From JAJPJX01 sp964568355 (GTDB taxonomy: Bacteria; Acidobacteriota; Terriglobia; Bryobacterales; Bryobacteraceae): a stretch of DNA of 5,664 bases. A model generated the notes under the pieces. It saw only the letters and a program-made list of their open reading frames with translations, had not been told where the DNA came from and made no database searches. Both the position numbers and the translations under genes were made by a program. Below, piece by piece: positions 1 to 5,501 of the stretch. Location: the NCBI GenBank assembly GCA_964568355.1, contig CAZMRK010000205.1, positions 1-5,664 of the forward strand. The letters run 5' to 3'. Within the stretch, counting starts at the first letter, position 1. The number at the start of each line of letters is the position of its first letter.

Positions 1-938
1 TCACCCGCACCATCACCAACGCGGTACATCATCTCTACGAAGGAACCGAACGGGTCAAGGAAGGCGATTTCTCGCATCGCATCCCGGTACAAGGCTGCGA
101 CCAGCTTGCGGAACTGGGAGTCTCGTTCAACACGATGACCGAGAACCTGGAACGTCTGATCGTGGTGGCCAAGGAGAAGGAGCGTCTCCAGTCGGAACTG
201 GAGATCGCGCGCGAGGTGCAGAACCAGCTTTTCCCCAAGCAGGCTCCTCGACTGAGGAGTCTGGAAGTGACCGGTGTGTGCAACCCGGCGCGCATGGTCT
301 CCGGTGATTACTACGACTTCCAGGACCTGGCCGAACACAAGCTGGCGTTTTCCATTGGGGATGTGGCGGGCAAGGGAATCTCGGCGGCGCTGCTGATGGC
401 GGCGATTCAATCCACGATGCGTACGCAGTTGAGCGGCGGCCAGCTTGCCAAGTCCAACGGCAGCACGCCCAAGCTTTCGGCAGCCATGCTGGTGTCGCTG
501 CTGAACAAGCAGCTCTACGCCAACACGTCGCCCGAAAAATACGCCACCTTCTACTTCGCCCTCTATGACGAAGAGACCGGCGTGCTCAGCTACACCAATG
601 CCGGCCACCTGCCGCCGATCCTGCTGCACAACGGCGTGCCGCAGATGTTGGACGTGACCGGCACCGTGGTGGGAGCGTTTCCCTTCACGCGCTACGATGA
701 GAAACAGATCCCACTGACCAGCGGGGATCTGCTGGTGGGCTACACCGACGGAATTACCGAGCCGGAAAACGAGTACGGGGAAATGTTCGGAGAAGAACGC
801 CTGAAAGACCTGATTGTCAAGCACGCCCACCTGGAAGGTCCGGAAATCATCGCCAAGGTGATGGAGGCGGTGGGCCAGTGGACCGGCGCGGGAGAGTTGC
901 AGGACGATATGACCATGCTGGTGGCGCGCAAATTATGA
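1..938 (+). CDS. HAMP-SpoIIE (RsbU-type PP2C) serine phosphatase, 5' partial
   Basis: The frame is open from position 3 to TGA at 936-938, giving 311 residues of the C-terminal part; the N-terminus, probably a membrane-anchored sensor, lies outside the window. The first ~50 residues look like the end of a HAMP domain (EGDFSHRIPV, then DQLAELGVSFNTMTENLERL). A charged coiled-coil linker follows (KEKERLQSELEIAREVQNQL, about nt 171-233), typical of the N-edge of RsbU-like phosphatase domains. Metal-binding PP2C motifs appear in order: SGDYYDF (~300-320), GDVAGKGISAALLM (357-398), NAGHLPP (~598-618), GYTDGITEPEN (~738-770) and the C-terminal QDDMTMLV (~900-923). Family knowledge: these enzymes dephosphorylate anti-sigma-factor antagonists (STAS proteins) in partner-switching signalling. 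The actual target is unknown, as no STAS or anti-sigma gene is in view. An upstream ATG at 135 is internal to the HAMP region and not the true start. The 3' end overlaps nnr by ATGA. Confidence 0.93.
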   Translation, partial: TRTITNAVHHLYEGTERVKEGDFSHRIPVQGCDQLAELGVSFNTMTENLERLIVVAKEKERLQSELEIAREVQNQLFPKQAPRLRSLEVTGVCNPARMVSGDYYDFQDLAEHKLAFSIGDVAGKGISAALLMAAIQSTMRTQLSGGQLAKSNGSTPKLSAAMLVSLLNKQLYANTSPEKYATFYFALYDEETGVLSYTNAGHLPPILLHNGVPQMLDVTGTVVGAFPFTRYDEKQIPLTSGDLLVGYTDGITEPENEYGEMFGEERLKDLIVKHAHLEGPEIIAKVMEAVGQWTGAGELQDDMTMLVARKL

Positions 939-1834
939 AGGTTCTGACAACGGCGCAGATGCGCGAGGTGGACCGGCGCACGATCGAGATGGGCATTCCC
1001 GGTCTGGTGTTGATGGAAAATGCCGGGCAGCGCGTGGTGGACCTGCTGGTGGAGAAGTTTTCTCCCTTGTCCGCGCAGCGCATCGTGGTGTTGTGCGGCA
1101 AAGGCAACAACGGCGGCGACGGCCTGGTGGTCGCGCGGCAACTGTTCACCCGTTTTCATCCCGCTTCGCTCGACGTCCTGCTGCTGGCGGCGCCGGAGGA
1201 CTTGCATGGCGATGCGGCGGCCAATTTCCGGATGCTACAGGTTTGCGGAGGCCGGGTGACGCATTCTTTGAGACCGCACATGCAGCGCGCCACGCTGGTG
1301 GTGGATGCGCTGCTCGGCACCGGCATCCGCGGTCCGGCAGAGGGCGCCATGCTGGACGCCATCCAGCAGATCAACCAGGATTTCCCGCTGGCCCGGGTGG
1401 TCGCCGTGGACATTCCCTCCGGTATGCCGAGCGATTCCAGTCATCCGGTGGGGGTACAGGCCCGCGCGGATTACACGGTCACCTTCACCGCGCCGAAGCC
1501 GGCCCAGGTGCTGGCGCCGAATTGCCATGCCGTGGGGGAATTGCGGGTAGCGCCGATCGGCAGCCCGGCGGCGCTTTGGGAGAGCGATCGAGAAGTGTGG
1601 CTCTCCGTGATCCAGCCCAGGCAATTCCTGCATCTGCTGGCGCCCCGCGCGCCCGGCGCGCACAAAGGCAGCTTCGGGCACGTGCTGGTGATCGCCGGCA
1701 GCCGCGGCAAGACTGGGGCCGCGGCAATGGCCGGCATGGCGGCGCTGCGGTCCGGCGCAGGCCTGGTGACGGTGGCCTCCGCGGATTCCGCCATCCCGGT
1801 GATCGCCGCGCACGCGGCGGAACTGATGACCTAA
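935..1834 (+). CDS. nnr: Truncated Nnr product: complete epimerase domain plus start of dehydratase domain
   Basis: This is the part of nnr translated if the TAA at 1832-1834 acts as a stop: 299 residues. The YjeF_N NAD(P)HX epimerase domain (residues ~1-215) is whole, with its GKGNNGGDG loop, D124 and the DIPSG motif. About the first 75 residues of the dehydratase domain follow, ending in HAAELMT. Stand-alone epimerases exist in nature, so this product could keep epimerase activity, but the dangling half-domain might destabilise it. Translation probably starts by coupling to the upstream phosphatase through the ATGA overlap, as no Shine-Dalgarno is visible before 935. Confidence 0.6.
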   Translation: MKVLTTAQMREVDRRTIEMGIPGLVLMENAGQRVVDLLVEKFSPLSAQRIVVLCGKGNNGGDGLVVARQLFTRFHPASLDVLLLAAPEDLHGDAAANFRMLQVCGGRVTHSLRPHMQRATLVVDALLGTGIRGPAEGAMLDAIQQINQDFPLARVVAVDIPSGMPSDSSHPVGVQARADYTVTFTAPKPAQVLAPNCHAVGELRVAPIGSPAALWESDREVWLSVIQPRQFLHLLAPRAPGAHKGSFGHVLVIAGSRGKTGAAAMAGMAALRSGAGLVTVASADSAIPVIAAHAAELMT

Positions 1835-1891
1835 CCGCTGCCGGAAGGGGAGACCGGGGGCATCTCTCTGCGAGCTTTCGACGGCGGCCGC

Positions 1892-2494
1892 TTGCCCGAC
1901 ATCGCGGCCAACAAGGATATCCTTGCTCTCGGCCCGGGAATGGGCGCGCATCCGGAGATGGTGGCGTTGGTGCGCAGCGTGCTGGACGAGTTTCCGCAGC
2001 CGGCGGTAGTGGACGCCGATGGCTTGAACGCCCTGGCGCAGTCGGGCTACACCGCGCCCGAAGGGCGGCTGCGCGTGCTGACTCCGCATCCGGGCGAGAT
2101 GGCACGCCTGGCCGGAACCTCGACCAAAGAGATCGAAGCCGACCGCGTCGGCGCGGCGCGCTCGTTCGCGATCGAGCACCGCGTAGTGCTGGTGTTGAAA
2201 GGAGAGCGCACGCTGACCGCATTTCCCGACGGGCGCGTGTGGATCAATCCGACCGGCACGCCGGCCATGGCCACCGGCGGCAGCGGCGACATTCTCACCG
2301 GTCTGCTGGCCGGTTTTCTGGGGCAGTTTCCCAGGGAGCCGGACCTGGCCATCGCCGCCGCGGTTTATCTGCACGGCCTGGCTGGCGAGATCGGGGCGCG
2401 CGCGGCAGGAGAGAAATCGCTGCTGGCGACCGACCTTCTGCGATATCTGCCCGCCGCGATGGAGGAGTGTGCCCGTTTTCCGGACCGCCTCTGA
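1892..2494 (+). pseudogene. nnr: Downstream remnant of nnr: C-terminal two-thirds of the ADP/ATP-dependent NAD(P)HX dehydratase
   Basis: This is the same reading frame as 935-1834 and simply continues nnr after the TAA; sense codons resume at 1835. The TTG at 1892 is the first conventional start codon in a long clear stretch, but no ribosome-binding site precedes it and nothing suggests a true restart. The piece keeps GPGMG, DADGLNAL, TPHPGE and the ATGGSGD catalytic region. It lacks the HKGSFG and GSRGKTG segments that form the start of the fold, so on its own it is unlikely to be an active dehydratase. The lack of any further stop or frameshift over 220 codons suggests a very recent lesion or a sequencing error. 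Confidence 0.6.
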
Positions 2495-2921
2495 GGAAGA
2501 GACCATCGCATTGGGCGCGCGCCTGGCGCGGGAATTACCGGCGCGCGCGGTAGTGCTGCTGATCGGCAATCTCGGCGCGGGCAAGACCACCCTCGCCAAG
2601 GGCATCGTTCATGGGCTTGGCGCGGCCTCTCCGGACGAGGTATCGAGCCCCACCTTTACCCTGATCCACGAATACGGAGAGAGCCGGCGGGTCTATCACA
2701 TCGACCTCTACCGGCTGGAAGAAGCCCGCGAAGTGGCAACGCTCGGTTTGGACGATATGTTGGAAGAGGAGGCCGTATTTCTCATCGAATGGGGCGAACG
2801 GTTTCCCGAACTGATGCCGCCGCAGCGTTGGGAGATCCGGCTGCGGCAGCTTGGTGACGAGGTTCGGGAGATCGCCGTGCGGCCTCCCGGCATCGACGCG
2901 GATGTCGATGCGGTCCGCTAA
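2469..2921 (+). CDS. tsaE: tRNA threonylcarbamoyladenosine biosynthesis ATPase TsaE
   Basis: The product has 150 residues, the usual TsaE size. It starts at GTG 2469 inside the 3' end of nnr (26-bp overlap), so translation is probably coupled. The start fits the family: MPVFRTASEEETIALGARLA places the Walker A loop GNLGAGKTT at residues 33-41, as in other TsaE proteins. A purine-rich GGAGGAG (2461-2467) lies just before the GTG, closer than usual. Further family motifs are SSPTFTLIHEY (from residue 59), HIDLYRLE with D79, Y81 and R82, and FLIEWGERFPELMP with E107 and W108. Known role: TsaE is the small P-loop ATPase that, with TsaB and TsaD, adds the threonylcarbamoyl group to A37 of ANN-decoding tRNAs, making t6A. 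tsaB and tsaD are not in the window. The stop is TAA (2919-2921). Confidence 0.95.
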   Translation: MPVFRTASEEETIALGARLARELPARAVVLLIGNLGAGKTTLAKGIVHGLGAASPDEVSSPTFTLIHEYGESRRVYHIDLYRLEEAREVATLGLDDMLEEEAVFLIEWGERFPELMPPQRWEIRLRQLGDEVREIAVRPPGIDADVDAVR

Positions 2922-2957
2922 GGTGCGGGTACCAGATTGCGCCTGGATGATGAGTTC

Positions 2958-3006
2958 GTCCGCTTGCTCACGGGCGTGGTTCCGTGACGGCACCGGACCG
3001 CACCCG
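2958..3006 (+). repeat. Palindromic intergenic repeat, copy 1 (left arm plus imperfect hairpin)
   Basis: The 28 bases at 2958-2985 match 5285-5312 at 24 positions without gaps, including an identical GTCCGCTTGCT. The segment 2971-3006 folds into an imperfect hairpin: CGGG/CCCG outer pairs, GTGGT/ACCGC with a G.T pair, CCG/CGG, TG/CA, a four-base loop ACGG (2987-2990), one mismatch and two single-base bulges. No T-run follows directly, so a standard intrinsic terminator is unlikely, although the hairpin could mark the end of the tsaE transcript. The right arm no longer matches the outer left arm GTCCGCTTGCT, so the copy looks decayed. The strand is arbitrary. Confidence 0.55.
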
Positions 3007-3030
3007 GGAGGGCGCCGACTTTTACGAATT

Positions 3031-3034
3031 GGAG
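3031..3034 (+). promoter_or_regulatory. Ribosome-binding site supporting the TTG start at 3042
   Basis: GGAG lies seven bases before TTG at 3042-3044. That is ideal Shine-Dalgarno spacing, and it supports TTG as start because the protein then begins with an intact signal peptide (MRQIGFCLVWLAAIAG). Confidence 0.6.
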
Positions 3035-3041
3035 TGTTAGG

Positions 3042-3524
3042 TTGCGTCAGATTGGATTTTGCCTGGTTTGGCTGGCAGCGATCGCCGGATCTCTGCGGGC
3101 CCAGTCTTCGAATGGCTATGTGTTTTTCGCTCCCGGAGGCGCCACGTGCTGTGGCTACACCGCGATGACCTTGCAGATGGGAGCAGGTGGCGAAGCCGTC
3201 ATCTGGAACGGGATCGGTGCCGGTGCGGAACTTGGAGTCGCGGGGCAGCGCAGCGATTTCGGCGGAACCGTAGCGGGCGTCTTTTCGCCGAACGGTTATT
3301 ATCATTTCCTCCGTGGGAAGGACCTCAAGCTCGATCCGTTCGTCACGGGCGGCTACACGCTGCTGTTCCGCTCCGGCTCCGCAAACCTGTTCAACTTCGG
3401 AGGTGGCGTCAATTACTGGTTCCATCGCAGGCTCGGAGCGCGACTGGAGTTCCGCGACCATGTCTACACCGGTGATGGAACGCTGCACTACTGGGGAATC
3501 CGGGTCGGGCTGGCGTTTCGCTGA
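3042..3524 (+). CDS. Small secreted outer-membrane beta-barrel-like protein
   Basis: The product has 160 residues, with a TTG start preceded by a well-placed GGAG. A signal peptide is clear (residues ~1-20, MRQ then a hydrophobic run and a likely cut after SLRA before QSS). The mature part is rich in Gly, Tyr, Phe and Trp in alternating strand-like stretches (AVIWNGIGAGAELGVAG, FVTGGYTLLF, LFNFGGGVNYWF, LGARLEFRDHVY) and ends in GIRVGLAFR. This pattern fits an 8-strand outer-membrane barrel of the kind common in Acidobacteriota. A Cys-Cys pair (GATCCGY, residues ~35-40) could be a disulfide or just variable. I recognise no specific function. It is separated by 120 bp from tsaE and 39 bp from the next gene, so it may form its own unit. 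Confidence 0.8.
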   Translation: MRQIGFCLVWLAAIAGSLRAQSSNGYVFFAPGGATCCGYTAMTLQMGAGGEAVIWNGIGAGAELGVAGQRSDFGGTVAGVFSPNGYYHFLRGKDLKLDPFVTGGYTLLFRSGSANLFNFGGGVNYWFHRRLGARLEFRDHVYTGDGTLHYWGIRVGLAFR

Positions 3525-3547
3525 GACCGTCTGCGCGGCCGCCAGCG

Positions 3548-3553
3548 TATAAT
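3548..3553 (+). promoter_or_regulatory. Consensus -10 box (TATAAT) just before the esterase gene
   Basis: A perfect TATAAT ends 10 bases before ATG 3564. Transcription starting about 7 bases past the box would give an mRNA leader of only a few bases. No Shine-Dalgarno lies between box and ATG (TGAGCCTTCC). A matching -35 is poor: GACCGT sits at the expected distance. This fits a leaderless or near-leaderless transcript; the -10 assignment is inference. Confidence 0.5.
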
Positions 3554-3563
3554 TGAGCCTTCC

Positions 3564-4718
3564 ATGTTACTGCGATGGCTCTCTCTCACGCTGGTATTCG
3601 CCTGCTTCGGACGTTGTCAATTGCGCGTAGCGGATCCGGCATCGGTTGGAATGTCCGCGGAACGGCTGGCGCGGGCGGCCGGAGTGCTCGAAGCCGAAGT
3701 ACAGGAGGGCCGGGTAAGCGCAGCCTCTATCCTGGTGGCGCGGCGCGGACGTATTGTGCTCGAAAAAGGATTCGGGTATCTCTCGTCCGCGCCGGGCTCC
3801 CCTGCGGTGAAGCCCGACTCGGTCTACCTGCTGGCCTCCATCACCAAGCCGGTGACCGCCTGCGCGCTCATGCTCCTGGTAGAGCGGGGACAGGTAGCGC
3901 TGAGCGATCCCGTATCGCGTTACCTGCCGGAATTCTCGGGCGCGGACCGCAAGGGAGTTCTCGTGCGGCACCTGCTTTCTCACATTTCCGGAATGCCCGA
4001 CATGCTGCCGGAAAACACCGCCCTGCGCCGGGCCCACGCGCCGCTCAGCGAGTTTGTGAAACACGCCTATACCACGCCCTTACTCTATGAGCCGGGTAAA
4101 GGCTTCCGCTACCAGAGCATGGGCATTCTACTGGCCGGTGAGATTGTGGAGCGCCTGTCCGGCCAACGCCTGCGGGATTTCGAAGCCAAGGAGATCTTCG
4201 GGCCGCTGGGAATGAAGGACTCTTCGCTGGGACTCGGCGGACGGCGCATCTCAGACCTGGTGGAGTGCCAGGAGCCGGGAGGGAATCCGGCCGATGTGCG
4301 GAGCTTCGGCGCGAATACTCCTTACTGGCGGGATATGGGACATCCCTGGGGCGGGATGCATAGCAATACTCGAGACCTGGCCATCCTGTTACAGACGTTT
4401 CTCGATGGCGGCGCTTACGCAGGCCGGCGGATCTTCAGTCCCAACACCGTGCGGGAAATGACCACCGATCAAAACACCGGACTTCAGGCTCCATGGGGCT
4501 TAGGCTGGGCGCTGGCGCGATCCACTGCCTGGAACGGCTTCGGCGACCTGATCTCATCCCGCACCTTCGGACATGTAGGCGCCAGCGGCACCACGGCATG
4601 GGCTGATCCGGAGAATCAACTGCTGTGCGTCATTCTGACGAGCCGCCCTTACTCGATCGACGGCGGGCGGCTGTTCCGCCTGGTTTCCAATGCCGTGGCC
4701 GCATCGGTCGAGAAGTAG
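3564..4718 (+). CDS. Exported serine hydrolase, beta-lactamase class C / esterase EstB-like family
   Basis: The product has 384 residues, typical of the Beta-lactamase (PF00144) family. A signal peptide is visible at residues 1-18 (MLLRWLSLTLVFACFGRC), so it acts in the periplasm or on the surface; the region does not make a clean lipobox. Catalytic motifs: S92-I-T-K95 (SxxK nucleophile and base), Y183-Q-S185 in the place of the class C YxN, and H337-V-G339 in FGHVGASGT in the place of KTG. Other family marks are VRHLLSHISGMPD, WGGMHSNTRDLA and a C-terminal AWADPENQLLCVILTSRP. The family includes class C beta-lactamases, DD-peptidases and esterases. HxG instead of KTG and Ser in place of the YxN Asn favour an esterase or peptidase over a true beta-lactamase. 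The substrate cannot be told. The gene appears to have its own promoter and stands alone. Confidence 0.92.
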   Translation: MLLRWLSLTLVFACFGRCQLRVADPASVGMSAERLARAAGVLEAEVQEGRVSAASILVARRGRIVLEKGFGYLSSAPGSPAVKPDSVYLLASITKPVTACALMLLVERGQVALSDPVSRYLPEFSGADRKGVLVRHLLSHISGMPDMLPENTALRRAHAPLSEFVKHAYTTPLLYEPGKGFRYQSMGILLAGEIVERLSGQRLRDFEAKEIFGPLGMKDSSLGLGGRRISDLVECQEPGGNPADVRSFGANTPYWRDMGHPWGGMHSNTRDLAILLQTFLDGGAYAGRRIFSPNTVREMTTDQNTGLQAPWGLGWALARSTAWNGFGDLISSRTFGHVGASGTTAWADPENQLLCVILTSRPYSIDGGRLFRLVSNAVAASVEK

Positions 4719-4728
4719 GATACTTCTT
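4710..4728 (+). terminator. Weak hairpin overlapping the esterase stop codon
   Basis: AGAAGTA (4711-4717) pairs perfectly with TACTTCT (4721-4727) around a GGA loop, plus one G.T pair outside. The stop codon TAG (4716-4718) is inside it. It is AT-rich and followed only by TCGAACT, so termination would be weak; it may be chance. Confidence 0.25.
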
Positions 4729-4786
4729 CGAACTATGTAGCACGAAATTTGCCGCGGCTCGAATGGTAAATTTGCGGCTTTCGGAG

Positions 4787-4792
4787 TACACT
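4787..4792 (+). promoter_or_regulatory. Possible -10 box (TACACT) of the small CC-HHC gene
   Basis: TACACT lies 7 bases before ATG 4800, with no Shine-Dalgarno in between (TGCTCCT). The layout resembles the TATAAT-ATG arrangement of the preceding gene and would again give a very short leader. No good -35 is visible at 16-18 bases upstream. Confidence 0.3.
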
Positions 4793-4799
4793 TGCTCCT

Positions 4800-5168
4800 A
4801 TGCGTCGCGTCTGGGCGAGTTTGCTGGCGGCGATCTTCGGCTTCGCGTGGATCGACCCGTCAGCGCTTGGCGGACTCGGCGACAAAAACCTGCCTCCCTG
4901 CTGCCGTGCCGATGGGAAACATCACTGCGCCATGGCGGAGGGAAAGCGCAGCGGTTCCGGCTCCGCTTTTCGGGCCGGCAGATGTCCGCTGTTCGGCCGC
5001 GACCAGACCACCTCTCCGCCGGTCGCAGCAGGAATGCCGCGGCCCGGCCAGGCGGCGTTCGCCACGGTTCCCAGGTCCTCTGCACGACCGGCGCAGACCA
5101 TCGCGCTGGGGCACACATTCTTTGACCGTCATGCCCAGAAACGCGGGCCACCATTGTCCCACTCGTAA
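4800..5168 (+). CDS. Small secreted protein with a CC-x5-HHC-x-M cluster, function unknown
   Basis: The product has 122 residues, starting at ATG 4800. A signal peptide covers residues ~1-22 (MRRVWASLLAAIFGFAWIDPSA). Just after it comes LPPCCRADGKHHCAM (residues 31-45), placing C34, C35, H41, H42, C43 and M45 close together, with C62 further on (RCPLF). The rest is rich in Pro, Ala, Arg and Ser, with no recognisable domain. I recall similar 'LPxCCRRxGKHHCxM' small exported proteins in other Acidobacteriota, with no established function; this is memory, not a search. The cluster could bind a metal such as copper or iron, or form disulfides. The low-complexity tail has no family support, and the C-terminal limit depends only on the stop codon. 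It has no clear ribosome-binding site. Confidence 0.7.
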   Translation: MRRVWASLLAAIFGFAWIDPSALGGLGDKNLPPCCRADGKHHCAMAEGKRSGSGSAFRAGRCPLFGRDQTTSPPVAAGMPRPGQAAFATVPRSSARPAQTIALGHTFFDRHAQKRGPPLSHS

Positions 5169-5284
5169 CTTGCTCTGAGCCACCACTACTGTTGCCGCTC
5201 CGTCGAGGAGATTTGCCGGAGACCAGAGGGAGTGTACCGGCACGTTTCCCTGCCAGCCAGTCCTCTGACCGGGTACTTCGGTTG

Positions 5285-5348
5285 GTCCGCTTGCTGTCGC
5301 GCGCGGTTCCGTTCCGCCGCCGAACCGCGAAAGCGTAAAGGAGCGGAC
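5285..5348 (+). repeat. Palindromic intergenic repeat, copy 2 (extended hairpin)
   Basis: GTCCGCT (5285-5291) pairs with AGCGGAC (5342-5348), CGC (5298-5300) with GCG (5333-5335), and CGCGGTTC (5302-5309) with GAACCGCG (5322-5329) around a 12-base loop, giving one long imperfect hairpin. The left arm 5285-5312 matches copy 1 (2958-2985) at 24 of 28 bases. The right arm is a worn mirror of the left. The pattern fits a REP-like or MITE-like dispersed palindrome; no transposase is in the window. The strand is arbitrary. Confidence 0.6.
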
Positions 5349-5429
5349 TTCACGTCAGAGCACCAGCGCCGAGACCGGAGCATTCGATTTATCCGCGTGT
5401 TGACCCGCGCGGTTCTACCAAATGACAGG

Positions 5430-5469
5430 CGCTCCCGGACTTTCCGTCAGGGGCAGTCCTTTGGGAGCG
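5430..5469 (+). promoter_or_regulatory. Hairpin in the probable leader of the last gene
   Basis: CGCTCCC (5430-5436) pairs with GGGAGCG (5463-5469), and directly inside GGACT (5437-5441) pairs with AGTCC (5455-5459). A TTT bulge sits on the right side and the loop is 13 bases. What follows is A-rich rather than T-rich, so it is not a standard terminator on this strand. It sits 41 bases before ATG 5511 and may stabilise or regulate the mRNA. No known riboswitch consensus was recognised. Confidence 0.4.
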
Positions 5470-5496
5470 AGGCAAAGACAAACACATCGCACAAAG

Positions 5497-5501
5497 AGGA
5501 G
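5497..5501 (+). promoter_or_regulatory. Ribosome-binding site of the last gene
   Basis: AGGAG, within a purine-rich AGAGGAGAAGAAG stretch, lies nine bases before ATG 5511. It is the clearest Shine-Dalgarno in the window and contrasts with the two preceding genes, which lack one. Confidence 0.65.

Larger units (their letters stand above)
935..2494 (+). pseudogene. nnr: Bifunctional NAD(P)HX epimerase/dehydratase, interrupted by an in-frame TAA
   Basis: The ATG at 935 overlaps the phosphatase stop (ATGA), and its product begins MKVLTTAQMREVDRRT, the usual N-terminus of the YjeF_N epimerase. The frame runs to TGA at 2492-2494 and would encode 519 residues, normal for a fused Nnr, but codon 300 is TAA (1832-1834). 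Epimerase motifs: GKGNNGGDG at residues 55-63, D124 in VVDALLGTG, and DIPSG at 159-163. Dehydratase (ribokinase-like) motifs: HKGSFG at 243-248, GSRGKTGAA at 255-263, then beyond the stop GPGMG, VVDADGLNAL, LTPHPGE, and NPTGTPAMATGGSGD with probable catalytic D452. Known role: Nnr repairs hydrated NADH and NADPH; the epimerase interconverts R and S forms and the dehydratase restores the cofactor using ADP or ATP. The sequence around the stop (ELMT-stop-PLPE) suggests an original GAA (ELMTEPLPE). Whether this is a real mutation or a base error cannot be told from one sequence. Confidence 0.88.

Noticed and set aside
1832..1834. Stop-codon reassignment of TAA
   Set aside because: TAA ends tsaE at the expected length, and the other genes end at TGA or TAG at expected lengths, so no code change is indicated.
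1093..2553. Very long + strand open frame (486 codons) covering nnr
   Set aside because: It is a Gly/Arg/Ala-rich shadow frame in GC-rich DNA, out of phase with the clear Nnr motifs, and shows no family signature.
1235..2605. Long minus-strand open frame (456 codons) opposite nnr and the start of tsaE
   Set aside because: High GC keeps the antisense frame open; the peptide has low-complexity His/Arg/Gly composition and no motif.
2922..2987. In-frame continuation of tsaE past its TAA for 21 codons
   Set aside because: TsaE is already full length at 150 residues, and the extension runs into the palindromic repeat; nothing supports readthrough.
2971..3025. Hairpin after tsaE as an intrinsic terminator
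   Set aside because: The only T-run (CTTTT near 3020) is more than 10 bases beyond the stem, and the sequence is better explained as a repeat copy.
2535..3488. Minus-strand open frame of 317 codons opposite tsaE and the barrel gene
   Set aside because: It spans two well-supported + strand genes and the repeat between them, and shows no recognisable domain.
4745..4779. Direct repeat AAATTTGCCGCGGCT / AAATTTGCGGCT before the small gene
   Set aside because: Short and imperfect, with no symmetry or spacing that suggests an operator; could be chance.
4860..5243. Minus-strand open frame opposite the small CC-HHC gene
   Set aside because: The + strand frame has a signal peptide and a familiar motif at a sensible start; the antisense peptide shows neither.
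5400..5428. TTGACC as a -35 hexamer for the last gene
   Set aside because: At 16-18 bases downstream the sequence is ATGACA/TGACAG-like and does not resemble a -10 box.
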